NCBI GenBank assembly: GCA_001839685.1 | Contig: MLAK01001348.1 | Coordinates: 1 to 43,313, forward strand | From: Tritrichomonas foetus | Lineage: Eukaryota; Parabasalia; Tritrichomonadida; Tritrichomonadidae | Reading direction: 5' to 3' | DNA: 43,313 bases | In this document: positions 9,630 to 23,963 of the stretch, in pieces | Position numbering within the stretch: the stretch's first letter is position 1 | Layout of the letters: the number at the start of each line of letters is the position of its first letter | Translations under genes and position numbers: made by a program | Notes under the pieces: generated by a model | What the model saw: the letters and a program-made list of their open reading frames with translations, nothing else | Told to the model about the DNA's origin: nothing | Database searches by the model: none

Positions 9630-10192
9630 TTCTTATGTTTTCTGTCGCGGATTATGATTTAGTTTTAGAACAATTAATGTATGAATATATTCATAGAAAA
9701 TGTATGAAATAGTAGATTAGTCTCATCTATCTGAGATGGAGAGATAAACATCATCAGATATTCGATGTTAAAGCGAGGATATGAGAATAACTGTAAAGTT
9801 TATATAGAATATCACTTTGTAATTCTTTTTTTATTTTTTAATCATGATTTTTATGAAATCTTATTCATTTCATTTTTTGAAATAATCTCATCAAAAAGAT
9901 GTCATCTTCACAGAAACTAACTAATGATTCTTTATATTAGAATAACATAGTAATAATAAAATTAGGTATACTAATCAAAACAAAGAATGAAATGTGAAAG
10001 ATTTCTTTCCCAAAAATTTTTGGAAGTGATTCATTAGCATTGTTAAAATACAAATCATATTAGAAAAATTGTTATCAAGAAAGTCAGGAAAGAAAATCGT
10101 TCGCCATTGAATCATCATTCGCACAAATCGATTCACAAATTTGAATGTTGTACCATTTTTGAATATAGGAATCCAAAGAAAGGTTAATTTGT

Positions 10193-10208
10193 GGTGAATA
10201 TTTTCACC
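10193..10208. promoter_or_regulatory. Palindromic element GGTGAA-N4-TTCACC
   Basis: GGTGAATATTTTCACC, with perfect 6-bp arms around 4 bp. The same arrangement with a different AT spacer occurs at 37418-37433. Two-fold symmetry suggests a dimeric DNA-binding protein site; this is inference. It is 475 bp upstream of the beta-galactosidase ATG. Confidence 0.4.
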
Positions 10209-10671
10209 TGGAAAAAATGATGTGAAATATGAACTGAAACAGAAAAAAAATTATGTTTGGAATTGGCATAACTTTCTATTATATGTTAAAAAACCAACTT
10301 AAAACAGAATATGATTTTTGATGGGGAGTTAGGAAATTGAATGCTATTGTTCGTCCATCGATGGTTTCAATAAAAAACGTTTATCAATATCCCGATTAAT
10401 TTCAAGGAAATATCTTTATAAATCCATTTTTCTAATTATATGAAATTTAGTAAATATCAAATTTTCATGAATATATTGTAAATATGCAGAACATTGGTAT
10501 ATTGTAACAGTAAAATCAATCCTTTTCAATATTCTAAATAATACAATTTTTTTCAATATTCCTCAAGAAACACTTTATTCAATTATCAATACAAAATTTT
10601 TATTCCAGAAAAAATATATTTTTGTTAATTCAATTTTTCCAAAAATGTTGACCAATTTAAAATTCAAAAGA

Positions 10672-14097
<3,426 letters not shown>

Positions 14098-14458
14098 AAA
14101 GAATGTCAATGAATCCTAATTTTATTTAAAAATCAGTAAATAATCTCTTCTAATTTGCTCTCTCTTTTTCTCTTTATATTCATTGCGTGTCATATTGCTG
14201 ATTGGTACTAATGATAATTAGGGAAAAGCTTTTACTAGTTCAATGAAAAAAAGATATTCCAGAGATTGGGGAAATCATAATAAAATAAATATAAAAGCTA
14301 TTTCCACAAAATATATACGACATAGATGAACAATGATATTAATTTTATAATATATATATAATACAAAAATGCAATAAGTTATGGAAAGATCCACATCAAC
14401 ATGAACACACTTATTGCTTTTTTATGTGATATTCACATTCATCACAATGTGTCACATT
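14098..14458. other. Short spacer between convergent genes
   Basis: 361 bp between two 3' ends. AT-rich, with an alternating TA stretch near 14345-14365. Nothing else is seen. Confidence 0.55.
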
Positions 14459-15553
14459 TCAAAAAAATTGTGAGCTGTAATTGACTGTTGGCTGATAAAA
14501 GATATCATGGTAATAGTTTGCCATCTCTTCTCCATCGAAGGAGAAAAGATTAAAATGTTCTGTAATTAAATCATCGAATATATGAAGAGCGTCATCATGA
14601 TTTTGTTGTTCCATACTGGTAGCTTGGTGTGGTTCACACTTCACAACTTTGACACAGTTTGATTCATTTTGATTATTTTCCATCATATTACATTGTTGTT
14701 GTTGAGGGCAATTATAATTCGATGAAGATGATTCATCATCATTTGAAAACAAAATCACAAAATCCTCTTCTTCTTCATTATTGTCATGATTTTGATCGCT
14801 ATCATTATAACAATGATCTTGATTGATTTGATTATTGAGATTATTTTGATTGTTGTTATCATGATGAAGTGAATCGTTTTCATTGCAAGGTGCGACCAAA
14901 TTATTTATCAAAATTCGAATTTTTGATTCATTATTTGGTTGATCATCATTTATAATGATTTGATAATCTTTGGAAACATTTTTACCTTTTAGAATTTGTG
15001 TATAATGATATCGGCATTGAACATCACTACGACGTTCCATTTGTGCAGCAATCGTTTTCCATGCACGACACCCATGAACTTCCAGCAAGCGTAATAATTT
15101 TATTTCCTCTTCTTCTGTCCAGGGTCCTTTCAAAATTGTTGGATCAAGTCCACGATTCCAACGTTGCGAACACTGTGCACGTGTTCTTCCATTTCCAACG
15201 AAATCGGCGATTCTTGACCAATTGTCAAAGCCGTATTTGTGAATTCCTGCCAACAGTCTCTGATCTTCATAAAGAGTCCAATTGTTTGTTCTCCGGCGAC
15301 CGTTTTTCCTCTGGCTATCTTTTCGATCCTTGAATGGAATTGGCTTTTCGGTCATATTCAGAATGGCAGATATCTTTTCAACTGGTTCCAGACTTCCAAT
15401 GAGGTCTCGAATAAGCTCGGTGGCCTCATCGACTGATATTTCATTTTTCAGCATAAGAAGAAGAACATCTAAGGCTGCGTCTTTGGCTGTTGAAGAAACG
15501 AAAGGGGAAACATCTTCTATGTAAGAATAAGCAACATTTCTTAATGGTTCCAT
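14459..15553 (-). CDS. R2R3-type Myb DNA-binding protein
   Basis: 364 aa. Two Myb repeats follow a basic stretch (DRKDSQRKNGRRRTN). The first has tryptophans W92, W112 and W132 (NWTLYEDQRLLAG, NWSRIADFVG, CSQRWNRG). The second has W145 and W165, with the third aromatic replaced by tyrosine (CRYHYTQIL at 180-188). Residues 1-75 are helical without a known domain. Residues 190-364 are acidic and N/Q/D-rich, plausibly a transactivation region. Trichomonads have many Myb proteins that bind promoter elements, for example those controlling adhesin genes, so a nuclear transcription-factor role is well founded while target genes are unknown. The ATG is preceded at 17 nt by TCAACAATAT, an acceptable initiator. 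A 2.6 kb gene-free region lies upstream. Confidence 0.93.
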   Translation of the reverse strand: MEPLRNVAYSYIEDVSPFVSSTAKDAALDVLLLMLKNEISVDEATELIRDLIGSLEPVEKISAILNMTEKPIPFKDRKDSQRKNGRRRTNNWTLYEDQRLLAGIHKYGFDNWSRIADFVGNGRTRAQCSQRWNRGLDPTILKGPWTEEEEIKLLRLLEVHGCRAWKTIAAQMERRSDVQCRYHYTQILKGKNVSKDYQIIINDDQPNNESKIRILINNLVAPCNENDSLHHDNNNQNNLNNQINQDHCYNDSDQNHDNNEEEEDFVILFSNDDESSSSNYNCPQQQQCNMMENNQNESNCVKVVKCEPHQATSMEQQNHDDALHIFDDLITEHFNLFSFDGEEMANYYHDIFYQPTVNYSSQFF

Positions 15554-18203
15554 TATAGCAATATATTGTTGAAGTATGTAAGGTTGATTGTTTTATCAGA
15601 TTTTAGGTGATTTTTTGGTTAATGGTAAATGAAAGAAGTTGCCTGTGGCGTTAATATATCGCAATGAAGCGAAATGAAGTGACTTATGATTCAATTTTTC
15701 AGAATAGGACTCCTGTGAATCTGTTTTTTTATATCTTTCAATTTTTTTCGACTAATTCTCAGAATATCACAGATAACAAAAATAGAATTCTATACAGGGC
15801 ATTCAATTCTTTTTTATGTTTTTTTTCGTGTGTTGATTTGTTAGAAGCAGAAAGATGCTTATTTTCATTAAATTTAGCTTAAATTAAGTTATTTGCATGT
15901 AAAAAATAAAGTATTCAATATCTACCCACTGAAAAAATAAATTATAAGTTTAAACGTATCAAGATTGGATTTTGAATGTCTTTTATAAATTAATAAAAAG
16001 TAAAAGAATTTAATTTAATTTTATTTATATCTTTCCTTTGAATTCCCTCATTATTTTTCTGAATTTCTTTTTTTTTTCTTTACTCATCCTCAAAAATTAC
16101 GTTGATTGAATATGATTTTATACAATTTATTTCCAAAAGATTGAATCATTCATTTGTAATTTCAAATTCAGATTGTAAGCAAAGAAATCATTCAAAATAT
16201 TTCAGAATCGATCAATTCACATTTTCTGATGGGCTTTACATTTTTCACTTTCCACTTTCAAGTAAAGCATTTAAATTGCTTTTTATTACGATGTCTTTTC
16301 TATCATTCGATAGTAAATGCCTTAAACGAACTAATGTTCTTTATCTTTGAATAGCCAAATAGATGAAAATGAATGAAAATGGGATCAGACATGTTGTGGA
16401 TTTTTTCGTATATTCAATTTAATTGAATAAATATTGAGTCGTCATAAACAATGTTAAGAATATATTGGTTTGAATAAATGCTGTTTATCATTTTGAATGG
16501 AATTTTGAATAATACCGGTGTGCTATTCAAACTTTAATTGAAAATTTCCCTTCCTTTCTCATTCAATTTTTTCTGATCTCTGGCACACTTCATAACATTT
16601 TTTTCGATCGGTTTCATGTAGTATTAATAATTCTAAATTGTTATCCAATAATTATTCATCTTTTTAAAGATTTTTTTTTTCATTATGTGTATAAATAATT
16701 TTATTACAATTATTCAGAAAATATAAAACTTTTTCAGAAAATATTGAGGATCTTTTGAATGATACTTGTAAAATCTTCATGATATAAACGACGAATATCT
16801 CATTAAGAAATTTGTAAATCTACTTTTTTCAAAATAAAACTCTCAAATATAACATAATATTATATATCCTTTAAAATAATCAATCAAATACCTTTGATAT
16901 CGTTCATTTGAACCAGAGAATCCTGTGTAAAAATATGGATAAACTAATTTTCTTTGAAATTGTAAATTTTTCTTATGAAATATTTCTATGTTGGTGAACT
17001 TTTTCTAATTAATTTTCAAAGATGTCTCAATTTATTCATTATTATATGGGAAACTCTGGTTTGAACACACTTAAATTGATTTTTTCCTTTTTTTTACCAA
17101 GTTATTAGTATAATAGTATGCACAAATTCATATTTCCAAATATTAATAACCAAAAAATCTTTATTGTTGTCATCATTACACAAATTTTGAATCGATCGTT
17201 TCCATCCAATTTCAAATGAAAGTTCTTTGAATATATTCATTCATAAATGGTTTTTCGGAAATAATGAAGATTTATTTGAAGGAGTATCACATATATCTGT
17301 TTTGATTTGATTAAGTTTGTAGAATTGTTTGATAATTCATGGTAAACGAGCTATATATGATTTGTTTCTCTTTATTCTCTCAATATGGCGGTCGGTTCCA
17401 TCAATTGGACAATAATTTTTTTTTCTTTTATTTCAAGTCATTTCATGTTCAAACTATGTCTCATACTAATATCCATCGAAATAAATTGATTTTTGATGTT
17501 TTACTGATAATAAATCTCATGTGACGATTTTCCACCAATCAAAATACTTTCCATCCCTTTTTTGACCTTTATTTTTGGTTTTATGATAAAGATATGACAA
17601 AATAAACCTGATATATTCGATATTTTTTTGATATTTTAATCCAAAATGTAGATTCCACATCTTATTTTTATATTTTTAAATTTTATCTTTCCTTGTCAAT
17701 GAAATTGTATTGAACGGAAATTAACTTCTTGGAAACGACGAACTATCATTCAATGGTCGTATATTGTATGATATAAAGCTCTCTCAAATTTGAATACTTT
17801 ATTAATTAGCCAAATTAATGGCCTCTAACCGTTTTCATTATTTTATTAATATCTTCTACAACTATACATATTATTTTCAATGTACTTATGAAAATTTAAT
17901 ATCCTCAAATCTAGCATTTATATAATCGATTATAGCATCAAATTATGAATTTCAAAATCGAAATCAATGGAAAAAACGATATACTGAAAAAGCTCAAAAT
18001 TGAATAGTGAAACCGTTTTTTAGAACCAATTCATAAAGTTTTCAGAATCAGAAGAAAGATTAAATGGCATCTCATCTTAAAAAGTTTTAATTAACCTCAC
18101 AATAAATATAGAATTCTAAGATACAAGAATTTCTCATTGGATTCGACAGATTTTTCTATGTGTTTGATAATTGAATATTTTCTACAGTCGATTTTTTCTC
18201 AAT
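15554..18203. other. Large gene-poor region
   Basis: 2.65 kb, strongly AT-rich. Short ORFs (for example 15664-15882 and 16102-16350) have biased F/S/N composition and look like chance. It contains the inverted-repeat element at 16913-17059 and a small perfect palindrome TATTCAAT-TTA-ATTGAATA at 16409-16427. No RNA gene is recognised. Confidence 0.55.
16913..17059 (-). mobile_element. ~147-bp TIR element (MITE-like), copy 2, with target duplication
   Basis: The cleanest copy of the short family. The ends are CCAGAG (16913) and CTCTGG (17054-17059). The inverted similarity extends inward: CCAGAGAATCCTGTGTAAAAAT against CCAGAGTTTCCCATATAATAAT, both read inward. It is flanked on both sides by the direct repeat TTTGAA (16907-16912 and 17060-17065), consistent with a 6-bp target-site duplication. 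It is in the opposite orientation to copies 1 and 3 and has no coding capacity. Confidence 0.75.
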
Positions 18204-19553
18204 ATGATATTAGCGAATCAGGCTGAGTTACATGCAATGGAAAACGCAGCATCTGACGTATCTGGAAACATCTCACGCGTAATTTTACATCCCTCGGTAT
18301 TTATAGCTCTTCGCATGTCTGAACCGACAACAATTCGATTTATGGTGGCAAATATCGGAACGCTTTTATCCCTGACTTTCAGTGAAAATGTGTCATCTGC
18401 CGAATCAACATCCAGCTTCGAGATTTTGCTAATGATGATCCCTGAAATAACTTCTGCGTTAATCGGCGATGGAATATTTTATAATTTTGTGAATAAACTT
18501 CTTTCATTTGACCAAAATGATTCAGTTATTGGCCGCCTTTCGAATCTCACATTCAAACTCATCGAATCTGGCCTTCCCGGCTCGCTCGATTCATGCGGAT
18601 TCTTATTCAAGCTGCTGAAGTATGCAGACAACACAAGCGTTACGGATTTGTTTGTTGGGCTCTTGGAAGTGAATCAGGAGTTCGAAATGGTTCAGAGGTG
18701 GATGGCGAATCGATGCTTCTCGAATTTGATCATTAATCATTTGAAAGAGCTTGAAATTGAAAATGTGAGTAATAACCAATTTATGTCAGTAGAAATTGAA
18801 AAACTGTGTTCATTTTATGAAATGATTGAAATGGGAATTAAAAACCCAATTTTAAATCATTCATTTAAAGGTAAAGATATAATTGAAAGCCTTTCTTATA
18901 AACAAGAGCTTGTTTGTTTTGCTGAGGAACAAAGATGGAAAGCAATAATTGCTTTAACTAATTCTATTTCAAATAAATCAGGAATTGATCAACTTAAGCC
19001 ATTAATTCTTCTTGCGAAAAAGTTCCTCATGGCTCTTGTTTCTGATAATTCATCAGCATTACGAAACCAGCCTTTACAGAATTCACCATCAAATTCAACT
19101 GAAAATCCACAGCCGCATGTTTATCATTTGCAAATTATAAATTTCCTTCAAATTACACTCCCGAATTCTTATGATAGTGAAATTATTCAAAATTTATTAA
19201 CTATTCTCAAAAAATTCCCAAATTGCTCATATTTTCATCTTGAAATCATTAATTTTATCCGACAAGCAATGAAAGATAAACTTGTTGATGACAAAACTCT
19301 CAAAATTATCGCAAAATATGTTGTTTCACGTGTACAGGAAACAACACAAGGAAGTGTGGCACACGCCACAGCAATGAAGCTCTTCATTGATGTCTCCAAG
19401 TTCGTGAAGAAGCATAGAAAAGCGAAAAAAGCAACAGAAAAAGTTGAGGGGTTTGAAAAATATGCGAAAGTACAACTAAAATCATATTTAAAAATGATGG
19501 ATGCAGAATATGGAAAAGAACCAAGAAAGTTTAGTTTGTTTAACAAAGTTTAA
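18204..19553 (+). CDS. Helical-repeat protein, SAPS (PP6 regulatory subunit)-like
   Basis: 449 aa from ATG 18204; the frame extends 11 codons up to a TTG, and a second in-frame ATG lies at 18237. TTTTTTCTCAATATG places a TCA element 3 nt before 18204. The protein is helical throughout with ARM/HEAT character. Its pattern is reminiscent of SIT4-associated (SAPS) proteins: LLSLTFS, then helices ending in FNFVNKLLSF-type segments, LFKLLKYADNTSVTDLFVGLLEV, and MVQRWMANRCFSNLIINHL, which recalls the SAPS 'W...LI..L' segment. SAPS proteins recruit PP6-type phosphatases to substrates. It lacks the acidic C-terminal region often found in the family and is shorter than most. The resemblance is by eye only; the fallback description is an uncharacterised ARM-like protein. 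The C-terminus is basic (KKHRKAKKATEK). Confidence 0.75.
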   Translation: MILANQAELHAMENAASDVSGNISRVILHPSVFIALRMSEPTTIRFMVANIGTLLSLTFSENVSSAESTSSFEILLMMIPEITSALIGDGIFYNFVNKLLSFDQNDSVIGRLSNLTFKLIESGLPGSLDSCGFLFKLLKYADNTSVTDLFVGLLEVNQEFEMVQRWMANRCFSNLIINHLKELEIENVSNNQFMSVEIEKLCSFYEMIEMGIKNPILNHSFKGKDIIESLSYKQELVCFAEEQRWKAIIALTNSISNKSGIDQLKPLILLAKKFLMALVSDNSSALRNQPLQNSPSNSTENPQPHVYHLQIINFLQITLPNSYDSEIIQNLLTILKKFPNCSYFHLEIINFIRQAMKDKLVDDKTLKIIAKYVVSRVQETTQGSVAHATAMKLFIDVSKFVKKHRKAKKATEKVEGFEKYAKVQLKSYLKMMDAEYGKEPRKFSLFNKV

Positions 19554-19905
19554 TATCTTTTTTGGTTGTAGTTTGTTTGTTTTACATTTTTTATATGCTT
19601 GCAATTATTTCTAATTGGGCATGAAATATGTATGTTTTTTTCTTTTTTGATTAAAGTAGAGTATTTTGATTATTATTATTGATCTTCTTCTTTTTATAAT
19701 CTTCTTTCATTTTTGTGTTACTGTGGTTTTTATATCTCACGGGTAGAAGACTTTAGAATCTATTTATCCAAATTTTAGAAAAGATCATCATTCGTCCTTC
19801 ATTCATTCCCTTCAGAAATGTGTTGTTATCATTGAATTTTTGAGACATTATTGAAAAATTCGAAGGAACTATGTAATAAGAATTTGAGACAAATTTTCAG
19901 AGAAA
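19554..19905. other. Spacer between two co-directional genes
   Basis: 352 bp, AT-rich and T-rich at its 5' part. A TTGAGACAT word near 19842 recalls the short element family but lacks ends. A TCA element (19897-19899) lies 7 nt before the next ATG. Confidence 0.5.
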
Positions 19906-22900
19906 ATGAATGATTCCAAAAACTTTGTCACACAGCGTTACTCTCCAATCTTCGCTCAGGTGGTTGATTCACCTGCTGACAAATTAATGAAAAAATGCGG
20001 CGTTTCTTTTTTCGAACTCAGTCGTGCAATTTGCAAAAAAGCATCTCGTCCAATTCGAATTATCGAGCTAGAAAAAGTTCAGCAAGTGAAATTCGACGCA
20101 TTATTCTCAAAAGTAAAGCAAGACGTAACACTTTTTTCACAATCATTTGCATCACCCGAATATGAAGAACGAGATTTAACCAACCCAAGCTTGTCGCCCT
20201 ATAAGGGATTGATGCCTACGGCTTTACACTACCCATCTAAGGAGTCGATGAACCCTCCTTGGTGTCAAACCACATTTCAACATTTGATGGATGCTGAACT
20301 TTTTCAGAACTACAACTTTTGTGATTTACCACTTTGTATAACTTATGTGACCGCTAAGGGACAACAATGTCTGACTATGAAAGATATTAAATCATCGCTC
20401 TTATTTCCGCAATGGATGAATGACTTTATTACTGAAATTCCTATCTTTCTTATCTTGTTATGTGACAATTTATCAAATTCTAACAATTTGAACCAAAAAA
20501 ATCAACAAAAAACTGAAAATCAACAAAAAAATGAAAATGGAGAAAATAATGAAAATGTTCAAGATAAAGAAAATATGAGAGTTGAAGATTATAATCACAA
20601 TGCTTCACAAAAAACTGAAAATATAAATTATAATAATAAAGGGTTTACAAAAGTGTTTGAATTGCATTTCAGAACAAGACAAGAAAATGAAGCAGGCGGA
20701 ATTGATCCCGTCGATCTTCGAAATCTATTTGATGGAAACAAAGAAATCACAACTCGTGAGAATTTAGGCAAGTTTATGACTGATAAAGATTTGAATGAAT
20801 TTCGAAAAGTTTTTGGTGAAATAGCAGCAATTTCTAAAGATTTATATATGAATTCCATGCGAAAACTTGAAGTTGAAAATTCCAATAATAAAAAGTTGAA
20901 AAATGTTTTGAATAGATTCATTAATAAAAAGAAAACAGTTGAAAAAACAACATCATTTTTAAAAATACCATGGAGAAAGGTAATTCGAATGCAACTCGCT
21001 GCTTTTTATATGATCGAATGCAACTATATCGAGGCTAGACATATGTATAAGAAAGTTGACAAATCAATCAAGAAATTGAATATTCCAGACGTGAAATTAT
21101 TACATCAATATATGGCCGCAATGGCAGCAATAATGGTTGACGATGGTGAAGGTAAATATAAAAGCGGTGTGACCATAGTAATGAATAGTATTTCTGCAAA
21201 AGATATGATTTTCTCATTATATGTGCCTTTAGTTAATGGTGAGATGAGTGTTAAACAAGGTAATTATCAGGATGCTATTTATTATTTCAGAGAAGCTATT
21301 CGAAAAATTAATCATTGTTGGACAAGTGTGAATTATGAAGATAAAAGTTTGTTTCTTGCACTTTTGAATGAACGATTGGCTGGTGTTATTGTCAACCAGA
21401 GAAAGAGTTTGCTTGCTACAGCAACAGCTGCGATCCACTATGATGCTTGTTCACAAAACGCACATTCTCTTCGTTGTTTAATATGGATAATTAGAGCTCT
21501 TCCACATGACTCTTGGCAATACCTCTATCAAAGTGCAACTTTAGCCAAAGCTCAAATCCTCCAAAACTTATCACAATGGCAACGTTCTTTGATCGACTAT
21601 AAAGAACTGTTAGCAAAACCAGATCTCTCTGTAATGTTACAACATCGCGTAATTACCGAATTTTGGGCACCATTTAATAGAGCTGAAATGGTTCAAGACA
21701 AAACTCAAGTAAAAATCAACTCTTTACTTGAAGTTAAAGATTTGACACTAACTGACTATACAAAACCTGAATATTGGGGCTTTCGATCGACTGTTTTTAT
21801 GGAATTGATGGAAGCTTTTGAAAAATTTCATCGAAACGATAAGAAAATCCGAATTACATTGGATAAATGGTTCGATCATGGGGATAAAAAGGCGAAAAAG
21901 AATCTTGGACCAATCCTTGTTCCAGTTGGATCACCTGTTGTTGTGAACATTGATTTTTATAATCGATATGTATTTTCTGTTAATTTGGAAAGAGTTCAAT
22001 TATGCGTTGACTTTGAAAAAGTTCAAGAAATTGCAACAACAACAACAAGTCACACATCAAATAACATCAGGCAAATCAATCCTCCAAACAATGAAACTTC
22101 AACAAATGATACAATAACAAGTGACGCAAGTAAGAATATAGATATTGAAAACCAATTAGAACCGAAAATTCAAAGTGAGGAATTGAAGCTAACTGAAGAA
22201 ACAGTTGATAACAATATGGAATTTGCAGAGGAAAGTAATAAAAAATCTGATGATGATCCAAATGCAGATCAATTAACTAAAAATGAAGAAGATAATAACA
22301 TAATTAATCCACAAAGTGAAAATAACGAACCAGTTACAAAATCCTTCACTTTTGAAACTCGAAAGAAGGAAGAAAAAAATTCTAATTTGAATGAAAATAA
22401 AACAATTCAACAAAAAATCGATGATTTGTTTGTAAAAAGTGGCGAAAATAATTCATGTGAATTGAAAAGAAAGAAATATACAAATGAAAATGCCAATTTT
22501 ACTATTACTACTATTGCCAAGTTTGACATTGTTCCTGGTCTTTCCACCAAAAAGATGCGATTCAAAATTTTACCTTTAACTGAAGGAAAATTCACTATTA
22601 ATCGTTTTATTAAAAATTATTGGGGCTATGCAGATACAGATATTGAATGTGGACCTCTTTCATTCATCACCATAAGTAACAAGCCACAACTTGCAATGGC
22701 GGTGCATGATTTTCCAGAGCAAACTGCTCTCTACGCAATCACTCGTTTCGTCATTGTAATTAAAAACATTGACCAGAAAACAACTGTTAAAGAATTTGAA
22801 CTTGCATTTGATCATAATGACATGATTATTTCTGATACAGAAACTCCTGAAAAAGTTGGATCAGTATCATTTATTAAGTTCAATAAGGAATTAAAAGCAG

Positions 22901-23751
22901 GTGAAACTTTAAATATTCCACTTTTATTCCGGCCATCGTCTACAGCAACAGTTGTTTCACGTTTTCTCGTCTCTATTGATGGTACAATTGTTTCATATGC
23001 TGTAAAAACAGCCAAAATTCAAAAGGTTTTGAATATTCATTCAAAAACTGTTCAAAAGACAAACGATTCTAAAAATCACGTTGTACATTGTACAGTTTCT
23101 GGTGATGTGGATGGTGTTCGAATTTATGGAATTATAAATCAAAATGGAAAATTCATAAATTCGATTAAAACTAAACAAAAAGTTTTAAAATCTGGCCAAA
23201 TTTGTTCAATTGTTGGTTTCGTGTCTGATGAAACAAATACTGAAGCAGAACCATGGAGAAAGTATTATATGAGTGAAAAATTCAATTTATCACTTTTGTT
23301 TCAACTACCAGACTCAAGAATTCCGGCACAAGCACCGATCACCTTTCATCCAATAGTAGTAAAACCAACCTTATTAAATAGATTAAGACTTGAAATTCCG
23401 CCAGTGGTTCATGTAGTTCCAGGAAAGTTATATAAATGCCGAATTTGGTTGAATGATACTGATGGAGTTGATTTAGAGAAGTATTACTTACTTGTTGAAC
23501 CTAAAAATTTTGTTGTTGGAAATGCAGCAAATGGAACCAAAGAAGATGATGTATCTTCAATTGGCTGCAGGTGGGTTGGACAAACGAAAATAAGGCTTTG
23601 TAAAGAAAATAATTTTTCGTTTGAGTTTTCATTTGTTGTATTTAGGCTAGGGATTTACAACGTGCCTGGATTTTACGTAACTGAAGAAGGAGCGAATGAA
23701 AAGAAAGAAGTGAACATTTCGCAATGTTTCCAAGCTCTTCTTGTTAAATAA
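19906..23751 (+). CDS. TRAPP complex subunit TRAPPC8/Trs85-like
   Basis: 1281 aa. The N-terminus matches the Trs85/TRAPPC8 start pattern: SPIFAQVVDSPADKLMKKCGVSFFELSRAI, core PADKLMKKCGVSFFELSRAI. A helical TPR-like middle follows (about 350-600: ECNYIEARHMYKKVDKS, HYDACSQNAHSLRCLIW), then Ig-like segments (about 670-705 and 870-1280: VNIDFYNRYVFSVNLERVQL, GETLNIPLLFRPS). The subunit belongs to TRAPP, the Rab GEF/tether of the secretory pathway and autophagy. Two low-complexity, N/K/E/Q-rich insertions interrupt the fold, at about 190-245 and 710-860. The polar, repeat-like composition is typical of expanded linkers in trichomonad proteins. The start ATG has a TCA 7 nt upstream. The stop is followed by an overlapping TAAA. 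Family assignment is good but made by eye. Confidence 0.82.
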   Translation: MNDSKNFVTQRYSPIFAQVVDSPADKLMKKCGVSFFELSRAICKKASRPIRIIELEKVQQVKFDALFSKVKQDVTLFSQSFASPEYEERDLTNPSLSPYKGLMPTALHYPSKESMNPPWCQTTFQHLMDAELFQNYNFCDLPLCITYVTAKGQQCLTMKDIKSSLLFPQWMNDFITEIPIFLILLCDNLSNSNNLNQKNQQKTENQQKNENGENNENVQDKENMRVEDYNHNASQKTENINYNNKGFTKVFELHFRTRQENEAGGIDPVDLRNLFDGNKEITTRENLGKFMTDKDLNEFRKVFGEIAAISKDLYMNSMRKLEVENSNNKKLKNVLNRFINKKKTVEKTTSFLKIPWRKVIRMQLAAFYMIECNYIEARHMYKKVDKSIKKLNIPDVKLLHQYMAAMAAIMVDDGEGKYKSGVTIVMNSISAKDMIFSLYVPLVNGEMSVKQGNYQDAIYYFREAIRKINHCWTSVNYEDKSLFLALLNERLAGVIVNQRKSLLATATAAIHYDACSQNAHSLRCLIWIIRALPHDSWQYLYQSATLAKAQILQNLSQWQRSLIDYKELLAKPDLSVMLQHRVITEFWAPFNRAEMVQDKTQVKINSLLEVKDLTLTDYTKPEYWGFRSTVFMELMEAFEKFHRNDKKIRITLDKWFDHGDKKAKKNLGPILVPVGSPVVVNIDFYNRYVFSVNLERVQLCVDFEKVQEIATTTTSHTSNNIRQINPPNNETSTNDTITSDASKNIDIENQLEPKIQSEELKLTEETVDNNMEFAEESNKKSDDDPNADQLTKNEEDNNIINPQSENNEPVTKSFTFETRKKEEKNSNLNENKTIQQKIDDLFVKSGENNSCELKRKKYTNENANFTITTIAKFDIVPGLSTKKMRFKILPLTEGKFTINRFIKNYWGYADTDIECGPLSFITISNKPQLAMAVHDFPEQTALYAITRFVIVIKNIDQKTTVKEFELAFDHNDMIISDTETPEKVGSVSFIKFNKELKAGETLNIPLLFRPSSTATVVSRFLVSIDGTIVSYAVKTAKIQKVLNIHSKTVQKTNDSKNHVVHCTVSGDVDGVRIYGIINQNGKFINSIKTKQKVLKSGQICSIVGFVSDETNTEAEPWRKYYMSEKFNLSLLFQLPDSRIPAQAPITFHPIVVKPTLLNRLRLEIPPVVHVVPGKLYKCRIWLNDTDGVDLEKYYLLVEPKNFVVGNAANGTKEDDVSSIGCRWVGQTKIRLCKENNFSFEFSFVVFRLGIYNVPGFYVTEEGANEKKEVNISQCFQALLVK

Positions 23752-23963
23752 ATGTGATTTATAACGCATCATTCTACATTTTCATACGTTTCATTTGAAT
23801 ATTTTGTGTCCTCCAATCATTCTATTTGAATAAATAAATGCGAACTCATTCATAGACTAATTTAGAACCTTTTCACAACACTCAAAGAATTGTTTTTTAG
23901 AATTGTATGAAAATAATTAAATAGCAATACGAATAATAGGTTTTATTTCATTAAATGACATGT

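Noticed and set aside
15664..16350. Small ORFs of 72 and 82 codons upstream of the Myb gene
   Set aside because: Composition matches spacer DNA (F, S, N, K), there is no convincing initiator or homologue, and the frames are isolated.
19842..19870. TTGAGACATTATTGAAAAAT resembling the short TIR element core
   Set aside because: Only about 20 bp match, with no ends or other shared words. Chance or a very old remnant.
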